From Nevskia sp964451925 (GTDB taxonomy: Bacteria; Pseudomonadota; Gammaproteobacteria; Nevskiales; Nevskiaceae), in assembly GCA_964451925.1 (NCBI GenBank), contig CAYVKA010000014.1, positions 1 to 64,000 of the forward strand: a DNA stretch of 64,000 bases. Reading direction: 5' to 3'. A model generated the notes under the pieces. The model searched no databases, was not told the origin of the DNA, and worked only from the letters and a program-made list of their open reading frames with translations. Both the position numbers and the translations under genes were made by a program. The stretch's first letter is position 1. Each line of letters begins with the position of its first letter. Positions 17,958-26,523 of this stretch are shown here, piece after piece.

Positions 17958-19730
17958 TCACTCCACCGCCCAGCCGTACTTCTCGACCGCGTTGAAGATG
18001 TCGGTCTCGGTGACGATGCCGATCACTTCCTTGCCCTGCACCACGGTAAAGCGGCTGAGATTGCTGTCGGAGATCTTGCTGGCGGCGTCGCGGATGCTGG
18101 TTTCCGCCGGCACCGACACCAGCGGGCGGCTGGCGATCTCCTTGACCTTGGTGGTGGCCGGATTCCTGCCGGCGCCGCGCACGATCTTGGCGACGATGTC
18201 GCGGCGGGTCAGGATGCCCCACACGCCGTCCTTGTCCGGCTCGACCACCAGGGAGCTGACGTTGTTGTCGGTCATCAGGTGCATGGCCTGCTCCACCGTC
18301 TCGTTGTCGCTGACGGTGATGAGCGAGCGCGTCATCAGGTCGGCCACGGTGTGCGGCACGCGGCCGGTGTCGAGCATCTCCTCGGTGGGCTGCAGCAGGC
18401 GGCGGATCTCGCGCTGCTTGCGCTCCTTGACCAGCTGCTCCTGCTGCGCCTTGCGCTTGGCCTCGAGGTCGACGCCGCCCTGGATGCGCTCGATCAGCGC
18501 GTCGGCGAACTGCGAGGTGCCGACTTCGGTGGCGCCGTCGATCTGGCGGGCGAAATCGTAGGTGACAATGCCGTCGCTGACCACTTCCGGGTAGACCAGG
18601 GTGATCAGGTCGGCCGCTTCCTTCCAGCCCATGTATTCCAGCATCATCACGCCGGAGAACAGCAGCGAGCCGGGGTTGACCTTGTTCTGGTTGGCATACT
18701 TCGGCGCGGTGCCGTGAGTCGCCTCGAACACCGCGACGTGGTCGGCGATGTTGGCACCCGGCGCGATGCCCATGCCGCCGACTTCGGCGGCGATGGCGTC
18801 GGACAGATAATCGCCGTTGAGGTTGGTGGTGGCGATGACGTCGAACTCGTCCGGGCGCAGCAGCATCATCTGGAACATGATGTCGGCGATGCGGTCCTTG
18901 ATGACGATCTTGCCCTCCGGCACCTTGCCCTTGAACTCGCCGTAGAGCTGTTCCTCGGTGATGGTGACTTTGCCGAATTCCTCGCGCGCGACGGCGTAGC
19001 CCCAGTTGCGGAATGCGCCCTCGGTGAACTTCTGGATGTTGCCCTTGTGCACCAGCGTCACCGACTCGCGGCCGTTGTCGATGGCGTACTGGATGGCCTT
19101 GCGCACCAGGCGCTTGCTGCCGAACTCGGAGATCGGCTTGATGCCGATGCCGGCGCCGTCGAAGAACTTGGCCTTCATCTCCTTGCGCAGGAACTCGGCC
19201 ACCTTGGTGTTTTCCGGCGTGCCGGTCTTGTATTCGATGCCGGCGTAGACATCCTCGGTGTTCTCGCGGAACAGCACGATATCGACCAGGTCAGGGCGCT
19301 TCAGCGGGCTGGGCACGCCGGCGTAGTGGCGCACCGGGCGCACGCAGGCATACAGGTCCAGGTCCTGGCGCAGCGCCACGTTGAGGCTGCGGAAGCCGCC
19401 GCCGACCGGCGTGGTGAGCGGCCCCTTGATCGACACGACCAGTTCCTGCAACACCTTCAACGTTTCGTCCGGGCAGTAGTTGCCGTCGTACAGGCCGGCG
19501 GCCTTCTCGCCGAGGAAGGTTTCACACCAGTGGATCTTGCGGCGCCCGCCGTAAGCCTTTTCGATCGCCGCGTCCCAGATGCGCAGACAGGCCTTGGTGA
19601 TGTCCGGGCCGATGCCATCGCCCTCGACGTAACCGATGATGGGCTGCTCCGGCACATGCAGCTTGCCGTTCTGGACGGTGACTTTCTCGCCGGTGGTGGG
19701 GATTTTGATATGGCGGTACGCGGTGCTCAT
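17958..19730 (-). CDS. icd: NADP-dependent isocitrate dehydrogenase fused to a C-terminal CBS-domain pair
   Basis: Residues 1 to about 417 are a full homodimeric isocitrate dehydrogenase of the E. coli Icd type. Substrate residues sit in PVGGGFRSLNVALRQ (Ser about 115, Asn 117, Arg 121), and the NADP-selecting Tyr and Arg sit in VTYDFARQIDG (about 391 and 395). FEATHGTAPKYANQNKVNPG completes the cofactor site. A charged helical linker (about 418-461, AKRKAQQEQLVKERKQRE) leads to two CBS domains (about 462-518 and 527-585; VADLMTRSLITVSDNETV and TETDIFNAVEKYG). CBS pairs usually bind adenine nucleotides, so allosteric control by energy state is an inference. AAGGA precedes the ATG. Normal Icd ends near residue 416; the extra 170 residues are in frame and well formed. 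Confidence 0.95.
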   Translation of the reverse strand: MSTAYRHIKIPTTGEKVTVQNGKLHVPEQPIIGYVEGDGIGPDITKACLRIWDAAIEKAYGGRRKIHWCETFLGEKAAGLYDGNYCPDETLKVLQELVVSIKGPLTTPVGGGFRSLNVALRQDLDLYACVRPVRHYAGVPSPLKRPDLVDIVLFRENTEDVYAGIEYKTGTPENTKVAEFLRKEMKAKFFDGAGIGIKPISEFGSKRLVRKAIQYAIDNGRESVTLVHKGNIQKFTEGAFRNWGYAVAREEFGKVTITEEQLYGEFKGKVPEGKIVIKDRIADIMFQMMLLRPDEFDVIATTNLNGDYLSDAIAAEVGGMGIAPGANIADHVAVFEATHGTAPKYANQNKVNPGSLLFSGVMMLEYMGWKEAADLITLVYPEVVSDGIVTYDFARQIDGATEVGTSQFADALIERIQGGVDLEAKRKAQQEQLVKERKQREIRRLLQPTEEMLDTGRVPHTVADLMTRSLITVSDNETVEQAMHLMTDNNVSSLVVEPDKDGVWGILTRRDIVAKIVRGAGRNPATTKVKEIASRPLVSVPAETSIRDAASKISDSNLSRFTVVQGKEVIGIVTETDIFNAVEKYGWAVE

Positions 19731-19807
19731 GGGGAATCCTTCTCCTCAGCTTGGCGCCGATGATGGCTGGGCTGTTGTGGCCGTGCGGTATCCACTTTGA
19801 TCCCCGC

Positions 19808-19816
19808 ATTCTAACA
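19808..19816 (-). promoter_or_regulatory. Possible extended -10 promoter for icd
   Basis: On the minus strand the sequence reads TGTTAGAAT, an extended -10 element (TG-N-TAGAAT), about 80 bases upstream of the icd ATG. No good -35 is seen, which is acceptable for extended -10 promoters. The divergent yajL gene begins at 19892. Confidence 0.4.
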
Positions 19817-19891
19817 TCGCCCCAACCATCGCCCGGTAGCGCCAAACGGCGTAGGCTAGAGCGAAACTGGGATGACCGGGGAAGGCGTCAG

Positions 19892-20440
19892 ATGAAAACA
19901 CCAACCGCCCTGATACCCGTGGCTCACGGCTCGGAAAGCCTGGAGACCGTCACCATGGTCAACGTGCTGCGCCGCGCCGAGGTGGAGGTGACGATGGCCA
20001 GCATCGAGTCCGAGCTGGCCGTGAGCGGCACGCGCGGCGTGCGCCTGCACGCCGACAAGCGCTTGCTCGATATACTGGGCCACAAATACGACCTGATCGC
20101 GCTGCCTGGCGGCGAGAAGGGCGCCGACGCGCTCAACCGGCACGCGCCACTGGTCGAGATGCTGCAGCAGCAGAACGACGCGCAGCACTGGCTGGCCGCG
20201 ATCTGCGCCGCGCCGGCATTGACCCTGGCGCCGCACCACCTGCTCGACTATCGCCAGGCCACCTGCTACCCGGCGTTCAAGCAGCGCCTGCCGCGCTACG
20301 TCGACAAGCCGGTGGTGGTGGACGGCCACGTCATCACCAGCCAGGGCCCGGGCACGGCGCTGGCGTTTGCCCTGATCATGGTGGAGTTGCTGCTCGGGCC
20401 GGCCCGGGGCCGCGAAGTGGCGGCGGCGTTGCTGCTGTAG
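19892..20440 (+). CDS. yajL: DJ-1/PfpI family protein, YajL-like
   Basis: The 182-residue protein matches E. coli YajL: it starts ALIPVAHGSESLETVT, has LIALPGGEKGAD, and carries the reactive cysteine in the nucleophile elbow AAICAAPALTLAPH. SQGPGTALAFALIMVELLLG forms the C-terminal part. YajL is linked to protection against oxidative stress and protein repair; its exact activity is debated. The ATG at 19892 gives the usual family length. It is followed by a strong bidirectional terminator shared with grxD and opens a block of redox genes. Confidence 0.9.
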   Translation: MKTPTALIPVAHGSESLETVTMVNVLRRAEVEVTMASIESELAVSGTRGVRLHADKRLLDILGHKYDLIALPGGEKGADALNRHAPLVEMLQQQNDAQHWLAAICAAPALTLAPHHLLDYRQATCYPAFKQRLPRYVDKPVVVDGHVITSQGPGTALAFALIMVELLLGPARGREVAAALLL

Positions 20441-20471
20441 CGCCCGATCCGATAACCCGGATGGCGGAAAC

Positions 20472-20500
20472 GAAAACGCCCGCTGCAAGCGGGCGTTTTC
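20472..20500. terminator. Bidirectional rho-independent terminator between yajL and grxD
   Basis: GAAAACGCCCGC (20472-20483) and GCGGGCGTTTTC (20489-20500) form a perfect 12-base stem with a five-base loop and end in A or T runs on both sides. It lies between two convergent genes, so it can serve both strands. Confidence 0.92.
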
Positions 20501-20516
20501 GCAGCCGGCCGCCGCT

Positions 20517-20846
20517 TCAGGCCGCCTGCTTCTTGGACACCGCTTCTTCCAGCATCTTCTTCAATTCGCCCGCCTGGAACAGGTCCAGCGTGATGTCACA
20601 GCCGCCGACCAGCTCGCCCTTGACGTAGAGCTGCGGAAAGGTCGGCCAGTTGGCGAACTTGGGCAGGGCGCGGTACACCTCTTCGTCTTCATAGATGTTG
20701 ACGTAGGCGTATTCCACGCCGCAGGCGTTCAGCGCCTGCACAGTGCGGGCCGAGAAGCCGCACTGAGGGAAATCCGGCGTGCCCTTCATGTACAGGATGA
20801 TCGGGTTGTCGGTAACCTGCTGCTTGATCCGTTCAAGGACGTCCAT
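20517..20846 (-). CDS. grxD: Monothiol glutaredoxin (GrxD type)
   Basis: The 109-residue protein has the monothiol CGFS active site (TPDFPQCGFSARTVQ) and the conserved MKGTP, NWPTFPQLYVKGELVGG and CDI segments that bind glutathione. CGFS glutaredoxins carry or deliver [2Fe-2S] clusters. The start at 20846 (MDVLERIKQQV) gives the family's normal length; an upstream ATG at 20876 would add a non-conserved tail. It is convergent with yajL and divergent from sodB. Confidence 0.95.
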   Translation of the reverse strand: MDVLERIKQQVTDNPIILYMKGTPDFPQCGFSARTVQALNACGVEYAYVNIYEDEEVYRALPKFANWPTFPQLYVKGELVGGCDITLDLFQAGELKKMLEEAVSKKQAA

Positions 20847-20997
20847 CGTGCGCTCGCGTTGAAACTCGGTCGTCATTTTAGCACCCCGCACGCCGCCGCA
20901 CATGATCCAGCTCATAACTCCCGCGTATAAGCCCAGGAATTTTTTTGCTTTTCACCGGGGGAACCGGAGTGGACGCGGACCGGTCCTAGATTCGGTA

Positions 20998-21026
20998 TTG
21001 AATTTGCCCGCCCCCTGCCCTAAGGT
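20998..21026 (+). promoter_or_regulatory. Candidate sigma-70 promoter of sodB
   Basis: TTGAAT (20998-21003) and TAAGGT (21021-21026) are separated by 17 bases and lie about 55 bases before the sodB ATG. Both boxes deviate from consensus, so the call is tentative. Confidence 0.45.
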
Positions 21027-21078
21027 GTGCGGCGGACAAAAATTTCGAACCCCCACGTTAAAAAAGGACGAGGACGTC

Positions 21079-21654
21079 ATGGCCTTTACCCTCCCAGAAT
21101 TGCCCTACGCGCGCGAAGCACTCGAACCGCACATGTCGCGTGAGACGCTTGAATACCACTACGGCAAGCACCACAAGACCTATGTCGACACGGCCAACAA
21201 GCTGATCGTCGGCACCGAATTCGAGAACGCCTCCCTGGAAGACGCGGTGAAGAAGTCCTCCGGCAAACTGTTCAACAACGTGGCGCAGATCTGGAACCAC
21301 ACCTTTTTCTGGAACAGCCTGACGCCGAAGCAGGCCGCCCCCGGCAAGAAGCTGGCGGACGCGCTGGTCAAGCAGTTCGGCGGCATCGACGACTTCAAGA
21401 AGCTGTTCACCGAGACCGCCATCGGCACCTTCGGCTCCGGCTGGGCCTGGCTGGTGCAGAAGCCGGACGGCTCGCTGGCCGTGGTCAGCACCTCCAACGC
21501 CGCCACGCCGCTGACCACCGCCGACAAGCCGCTGCTGACCTGCGACGTGTGGGAGCACGCCTACTACGTCGACTACCGCAACGCCCGCGCCACCTACCTG
21601 GACCACTACTGGAGCCTGGTGAACTGGGGCTTCGCGGAGAAGAATCTGGGCTGA
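21079..21654 (+). CDS. sodB: Iron superoxide dismutase
   Basis: SodB converts superoxide to oxygen and hydrogen peroxide in the cytoplasm. The 191-residue protein (E. coli 193) has all four metal ligands: His27, His74 (QIWNHTFFWN), Asp156 and His160 (CDVWEHAYYVDYRN). The segment STSNAATPLT favours the iron rather than the manganese type. The ATG at 21079 follows AAGGACGAGGA. A classical terminator lies right after the gene. The neighbouring grxD, yajL, peroxiredoxin and trxB genes form a loose oxidative-stress block. Confidence 0.96.
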   Translation: MAFTLPELPYAREALEPHMSRETLEYHYGKHHKTYVDTANKLIVGTEFENASLEDAVKKSSGKLFNNVAQIWNHTFFWNSLTPKQAAPGKKLADALVKQFGGIDDFKKLFTETAIGTFGSGWAWLVQKPDGSLAVVSTSNAATPLTTADKPLLTCDVWEHAYYVDYRNARATYLDHYWSLVNWGFAEKNLG

Positions 21655-21673
21655 ACTTCGGTTAAGCTCAACC

Positions 21674-21708
21674 GGGCCGCCCCATGATGGGGCGGCCCTT
21701 TTTATTTT
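21674..21708 (+). terminator. Rho-independent terminator after sodB
   Basis: GGGCCGCCCC (21674-21683) pairs with GGGGCGGCCC (21689-21698), followed by TTTTTATTTT. It is a textbook terminator 20 bases after the sodB stop codon, and argF begins 36 bases later. Confidence 0.95.
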
Positions 21709-21744
21709 CCGGGCACGATGTCCCGTTGCGGGAGTGGTCCAAAA

Positions 21745-22641
21745 ATGGCTGTACGGCACTTTCTCAAGCTCAGCGACCTGCAGGCCGACGAGGCCCGGCG
21801 CATCATCGCCCGTGCCATCGAACTGAAGACCAGCCTGCGCCCGGAGCAGCGCCCCCTGCTCGGCCGCACCCTGGCGATGATCTTCGCCAAGAGCTCCACC
21901 CGCACCCGCGTCTCCTTCGAGGTCGGCATGGCCAAGCTCGGCGGCCACGCCCTGATGCTGGCCACCGCGCAGACCCAGCTGGGCCGTGAGGAACCGCTGT
22001 CGGACACCGCCAAGGTGCTGTCGCGGATGTGCGACGCCATCATGATCCGCAACGACTCCCAGGCCGATCAGGAGGAGCTGGCGCACCATTCGCGCGTGCC
22101 GGTGATCAACGGCCTGTCCGAGCTGCACCACCCCTGCCAGCTGCTGGCCGACGTGCAGACCTGGTTCGAGCACCGCGGCGACCCCAAGGGCAAGGTCGCG
22201 GTGTGGGTGGGCGACGGCAACAACGTGTGCAATTCCTGGATCGAGGCGGCCCGGCTGTTCGGCTTCACGCTGCGCGCCGCGACGCCGCACCAATACCGCC
22301 CCGAAGCCGGGGTGCTGAAGTTCGCCGGCAAGGCGGTGGAGCTGGTCGACGACCCGGCCAAGGCCGTGGCCGGAGCCGACCTGGTGGTGACCGATACCTG
22401 GACCAGCATGGGCCGCGAAGCCGAGCGCGCCGAGCGCATGCAGATCCTGGCGCCGTTCCAGGTCAACCGCAAACTGATGTCGCTGGCGGCGAAGGATGCG
22501 ATCTTCATGCACTGCCTGCCCGCCCATCGCGAAGAGGAAGTGACGGCCGAAATCATCGATGGCCCGCAGAGCGTGGTGTTCGACGAAGCGGAAAACCGCC
22601 TGTGGGCGCAAATGGCATTACTGGAGTTCCTTCTCACCTGA
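21745..22641 (+). CDS. argF: Ornithine carbamoyltransferase
   Basis: ArgF joins ornithine and carbamoyl phosphate to citrulline in arginine synthesis. The 298-residue protein has the carbamoyl-phosphate motif SSTRTRVSFE, the HHPCQLLAD motif and the ornithine-side motif FMHCLPAHREEE. The ATG at 21745 has GGAG ten bases upstream and gives MAVRHFLKLSDL, a family-typical start. nadC follows by 22 bases on the same strand and may be cotranscribed. No other arginine gene is present in the window. Confidence 0.96.
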   Translation: MAVRHFLKLSDLQADEARRIIARAIELKTSLRPEQRPLLGRTLAMIFAKSSTRTRVSFEVGMAKLGGHALMLATAQTQLGREEPLSDTAKVLSRMCDAIMIRNDSQADQEELAHHSRVPVINGLSELHHPCQLLADVQTWFEHRGDPKGKVAVWVGDGNNVCNSWIEAARLFGFTLRAATPHQYRPEAGVLKFAGKAVELVDDPAKAVAGADLVVTDTWTSMGREAERAERMQILAPFQVNRKLMSLAAKDAIFMHCLPAHREEEVTAEIIDGPQSVVFDEAENRLWAQMALLEFLLT

Positions 22642-22663
22642 TTGCTGACCGGAGTCCGCCGAC

Positions 22664-23527
22664 ATGAGAGCACGCGCGCCTTTTGTTCCCGACGACCTCC
22701 ACGCCACCGTGCAGCACGCGCTGGCCGAGGATGTAGGCAGTGGCGATGTCACGGCACGGCTGGTGCCGGCGGAGCAGAAAGCCACGGCGCGGGTGATCGC
22801 GCGGGAAGCGGCGGTGATCTGCGGCCAGCCCTGGTTCGACGAGGTGTTCGCCCGGCTCGACCGCGGCATCGAGGTGCGCTGGGATGTGGCCGAGGGCGCC
22901 CACGTGGTCGCCGACCAGCAGCTCTGCACCCTGCGCGGCCCGGCCCGGGCCATGCTCACCGGTGAGCGCACGGCGCTGAATTTCCTGCAGGCCCTGTCGG
23001 GCACCGCCACCACGGTGCGCCGCTATGTCGACGCCGTGTCCGGTACCGGCACCAAGATCGTCGATACCCGCAAGACCCTGCCCGGCCTGCGTAACGCGCA
23101 GAAATACGCCGTGGTGTTCGGCGGCGGCGTCAATCACCGCATCGGGCTGTACGACGGCATCCTGATCAAGGAAAACCATATCGCCGCCGCCGGCGGCATC
23201 CGTCAGGCCATCGCCAACGCGCGTGCGCTGCAGGCCGGCGTGCCGCTGATGACCGAGGCGGAAACCCTGGACGAGGCGCGCGCTGCGCTGGAGGCCGACG
23301 TGGACCTGCTGCTGGTCGACGATTTCCCGCTGGAACAGCTGCTCGAAGCGGTGCGGCTGACCCGTGCCCACCGTGCCGGCGGCGGCAAGACCGTGATCGA
23401 GTATTCGGGCAATGCCACGCTGGACAACCTGCGCAGCATTGCCGAAACCGGGGTGGACCGCATTTCCATCGGCGCCATCACCAAGCACCTGCGCGCCATC
23501 GACCTGTCGATGCGCTTCAGCGCCTGA
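22664..23527 (+). CDS. nadC: Quinolinate phosphoribosyltransferase (nicotinate-nucleotide pyrophosphorylase)
   Basis: NadC makes nicotinate mononucleotide from quinolinate and PRPP in NAD synthesis. The 287-residue protein has the landmarks ALNFLQALSGTAT, DTRKTLPGLRNAQKYAV, GGGVNHRIGLYDGILIKENH and the C-terminal SIGAITKH. The segment that is usually E-V-E-V-E reads MTEAETLDEA, and LDNF reads VDDF, so a few barrel residues differ from E. coli. The ATG at 22664 was taken. The gene follows argF closely. Confidence 0.94.
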   Translation: MRARAPFVPDDLHATVQHALAEDVGSGDVTARLVPAEQKATARVIAREAAVICGQPWFDEVFARLDRGIEVRWDVAEGAHVVADQQLCTLRGPARAMLTGERTALNFLQALSGTATTVRRYVDAVSGTGTKIVDTRKTLPGLRNAQKYAVVFGGGVNHRIGLYDGILIKENHIAAAGGIRQAIANARALQAGVPLMTEAETLDEARAALEADVDLLLVDDFPLEQLLEAVRLTRAHRAGGGKTVIEYSGNATLDNLRSIAETGVDRISIGAITKHLRAIDLSMRFSA

Positions 23528-23559
23528 GACCGGCCGCAGCCTGGGCGGCCTGTTGATGC

Positions 23560-24348
23560 TTATTGGGGCGCTTCTCCGGAGAGGAAACGCAGCACCGCCG
23601 CGTTGAACGCTTCCGGCGTCTCCAGCGGCACGGCGTGGTGCATGCCGGCAAAGATCTCCAGGCGCGCATTGCGCAGGGCCTTGGTGAACGCCTCGGCGTC
23701 CTGCACCGGGAAATAGTCATGCTCGGCTGCCAGCACCAGCACCGGCATGCTCAAGCGCCCGAGCTGCTCCAGCACGCTCCAGCCCAGCAGCTGGCGCAGG
23801 GTCTCCAGATAGACGGTGCGGTCGTTGGCCATGCCGCCGGCGGTGGCGCGGTCGCGCAGCGCCTGCTGGTGCGGCCCGGGAAACAACTTGGCCGCCACCG
23901 CGCTGGACAGGCGCTGCGGACCGAGCACGCCCATCATCAGGTAGCGGTAGGCGAACAGGATGCGCTTGCCGAAAGTGTTGGTCTGGAAGCTGGGCAGGGT
24001 GTCCGCTGCGACCAGGCGCTCGATGCGCTCGGGCCGGTCCACCGCCATCTGCAGGGCCACCGCACCGCCCATGGAATGGCCGATCAGGTTGAAGCGGCCG
24101 ACCTGAAGCTGGTCGAGCAGCGCCCAGATGTCGCCGGCGAAGGTGCCGACGCCGTAGTTGCCGGAGCGCTCGCTCTGGCCGAAGCCGCGCAGGTCCGGCG
24201 TGATGACGCGGTAATGCCGGGCGAAGGCCGGGACGTTGTACTCCCAGTCGGTGCGGCTGGCGCCGATGCCGTGCAGCAGCACCAGGGGCGGCCCGGCGCC
24301 CGCCTCTTCGTAATAGAGGCGCGCACCGGGCAGCTCGGCGTAAGGCAT
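23560..24348 (-). CDS. Alpha/beta hydrolase
   Basis: The 262-residue cytoplasmic protein has the alpha/beta-hydrolase layout: oxyanion HG in LVLLHGIGASRTDWE, nucleophile serine in LIGHSMGGAVALQ, acid in VLAAEHDYFPV and the late histidine in GMHHAVPLETPE. It resembles the many lactonase/esterase-like family members, and the substrate cannot be told. It starts 13 bases after sppA on the same strand, so the two are probably cotranscribed. Confidence 0.9.
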   Translation of the reverse strand: MPYAELPGARLYYEEAGAGPPLVLLHGIGASRTDWEYNVPAFARHYRVITPDLRGFGQSERSGNYGVGTFAGDIWALLDQLQVGRFNLIGHSMGGAVALQMAVDRPERIERLVAADTLPSFQTNTFGKRILFAYRYLMMGVLGPQRLSSAVAAKLFPGPHQQALRDRATAGGMANDRTVYLETLRQLLGWSVLEQLGRLSMPVLVLAAEHDYFPVQDAEAFTKALRNARLEIFAGMHHAVPLETPEAFNAAVLRFLSGEAPQ

Positions 24349-24361
24349 CCGCGCGGTTCCG

Positions 24362-26221
24362 CTAGCGGCTGACGCCGTCCGGGGTGGGCGTGCAGAAGCA
24401 ATAGACGTAGGCGCCGCGCGGGTCGTTGAACCGGCTCAGCAGCAGGGCCGCGTCCTGCACCGGCTGCGTCAGGCCGCCGTGCCGCGGCAGCAGGGAGGCC
24501 AGGAACGACAGGTCGGCATGCGAACCGCCGAGGAAGCGCCCCAGCCACTGCGCCAGCAGGTCGCGGTCGGGCTGCAGCTCGTCGATGCGGTAGCCGCCCG
24601 GCTTGAGGTCGGCCAGCTTGGCCGCCGCCGCCTCGGCCTCTTCGATGCCGCCGAGGTTGTCCACCAGGCCCAGGCCCTTGGCGGCCACGCCGCTCCAGAC
24701 GCGGCCGCGGGCAATGCTGTCGACCTTGTCCACCGGGATGTTGCGGCCCTTGGACACGCCGGCGATGAACTCGTGGTAGCCGCGCTCGATGGTCGATTGC
24801 ACGATGGCCTTCACTTCCGGCGTCAGCGGCCGGTCGCTGCGGAAGGCGCCGGCCAGCGGCGTGGTGCCGACGCCATCGGTGTGGATGCCCAGCTTGCCCA
24901 GCGGCTGGTCGATGGTGGGGATCAGGCCGAAGATGCCGATCGAGCCGGTAATGGTCGAAGGCTCGGCCCAGATCTGGTCGGCGGCCATCGAGATCCAGTA
25001 GCCGCCGGAGGCGGCCAGCGTCGACATCGACACCACCACCGGCTTGCCGTCGTCCTGCAGCGCCTCGACCGCGCGCCGGATCTTCTCCGAAGCGAACACG
25101 CTGCCGCCGGGCGAATTGACGCGCAGCAGCACCGCCTTCACGTCCTCGTCGCGGCGCGCGTCCTGCAGCAGATTGGAAATGGTGTCGCCGCCGGCGGTGT
25201 CGTTGTCGCTCTCGCCGTCGACGATCTCACCCTGCACCACCACCAGCGCGATCTTGGTGGACGGCTGCGGCTTGCGCTCGCGCTTGACCGCGCGCAGGTA
25301 GCTGGAGAAGTCGATCTGGCGGAAGGTGCCCTTGTCCTTGTCGTAGCCGACCTTGTCGGACATGCGCTTGCGGAACTGGGCCAGGGTCTCGACGTGGTTC
25401 ACCAGGTGGGCGTCGAGCGCGTACGGCGCGGCGTCGCCAGCGCGCTTGAGCAGCTCCGGCGCGAAGTTGCGGGCGTAGCTGTCGGCGGCCTTTTCCGGCA
25501 GTTTGCGCGCGGCGGAAATCTGCTGGTTGTAGACATCCCACAGGTCGCCAAGCCAGGCCTGGTTGGCCGCCTTGGCTTCCGGTGACATATCGTTGCGCAG
25601 GAACGGCTCCACCGCCGACTTGTATTCGCCGACGCGGAACACGTTGACCTGCACACCGAGCTTGTCCAGCGCGTCCTTGAAGTAGTTGGTGTACATGCCG
25701 TAGCCCTGCAGCATCAGCACACCCATCGGATCGAGCGATACTTCGTCGGCCTGGGCCGCGATGTAGTACTGGTCCTGGTCGAAGGATTCGCCGTAGACGT
25801 AGATCGGCTTGCCGGCGGCACGGAACTTCTTCATCGCCGCGCCCAGTTCCTGCAGCTGCGGCAGCCCGGCGGCCTGCAGGTCATCGAGCCGCAACACGGC
25901 GAACGGAATGCGCGGGTCGCTGGCGCCCGCCTTGAGGGCATCGGTCAGATCGCGCAGCAGTGTCTGCGACGGCCGCGTCTGGCCCAGCTGACGCAGCACG
26001 TTCTGGCCGGTGGAATTGACCTGCTCCACCAGGGTGCCGGTGGGGATCAGGGTCAACGCGATATTGTTCTCCACGTGCACCGGCGCGCCGCCCTGGAACG
26101 CGAACCACACCAGCACCAGCACCAGCAGCGTCCACAGCACCAGCATGGCGCGGTAAAGACCGAGAAACACGCGCCAGATCCAGCTGAAAAAGCGCAATAC
26201 GGGGGATTTGGTCTCGCTCAT
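24362..26221 (-). CDS. sppA: Signal peptide peptidase SppA, 67-kDa type
   Basis: SppA degrades leftover signal peptides in the inner membrane. The 619-residue protein has an N-terminal membrane anchor (RAMLVLWTLLVLVLVWFAF) and two tandem S49 domains, as in E. coli SppA (618). The catalytic lysine is in FRVGEYKSAVEPF of the first domain, and the catalytic serine is in STLAASGGYWIS of the second. Oligomer motifs LRVNSPGGSV and GSIGIFGL are present. The start codon is at 26221. The alpha/beta hydrolase gene follows 13 bases downstream. Confidence 0.96.
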   Translation of the reverse strand: MSETKSPVLRFFSWIWRVFLGLYRAMLVLWTLLVLVLVWFAFQGGAPVHVENNIALTLIPTGTLVEQVNSTGQNVLRQLGQTRPSQTLLRDLTDALKAGASDPRIPFAVLRLDDLQAAGLPQLQELGAAMKKFRAAGKPIYVYGESFDQDQYYIAAQADEVSLDPMGVLMLQGYGMYTNYFKDALDKLGVQVNVFRVGEYKSAVEPFLRNDMSPEAKAANQAWLGDLWDVYNQQISAARKLPEKAADSYARNFAPELLKRAGDAAPYALDAHLVNHVETLAQFRKRMSDKVGYDKDKGTFRQIDFSSYLRAVKRERKPQPSTKIALVVVQGEIVDGESDNDTAGGDTISNLLQDARRDEDVKAVLLRVNSPGGSVFASEKIRRAVEALQDDGKPVVVSMSTLAASGGYWISMAADQIWAEPSTITGSIGIFGLIPTIDQPLGKLGIHTDGVGTTPLAGAFRSDRPLTPEVKAIVQSTIERGYHEFIAGVSKGRNIPVDKVDSIARGRVWSGVAAKGLGLVDNLGGIEEAEAAAAKLADLKPGGYRIDELQPDRDLLAQWLGRFLGGSHADLSFLASLLPRHGGLTQPVQDAALLLSRFNDPRGAYVYCFCTPTPDGVSR

Positions 26222-26523
26222 TGAAGATCAGCAGGGGGATATCGGAAAAAGTGCGGTGGAGTATGGCACGGCCCGCCCCCAGCGTGCGCCGCCGCAGCCC
26301 TTGCGCCGCAAGCCGGCGGCGGCCCCGCCCCGTGGGCTAATAGGCGGTTGTGCAAGGATTTTTTCTTCATAGCGGCTGTCTATTCAGCGGATCAGGATAT
26401 TTAGCTGGTTTTATGGATCGGGCATCCCTAGAATGCGCTTCGCACGGCCGGCGCCGCGCCTCCCGCACCGCCCGTTTGCGCATTTGACGCCGCACACGCC
26501 CCCACCGTTCAAAGGAGTTCGAG
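26222..26523. other. Intergenic region between divergent sppA and the peroxiredoxin gene
   Basis: This 302-base region has no supported gene. It must hold the promoters of both genes. An AT-richer stretch at about 26346-26440 (with TTTTTTCTTCAT and a TAGAAT at 26430) is the likeliest place for the peroxiredoxin promoter. No convincing -35/-10 pair or OxyR site was identified by eye. Confidence 0.5.
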
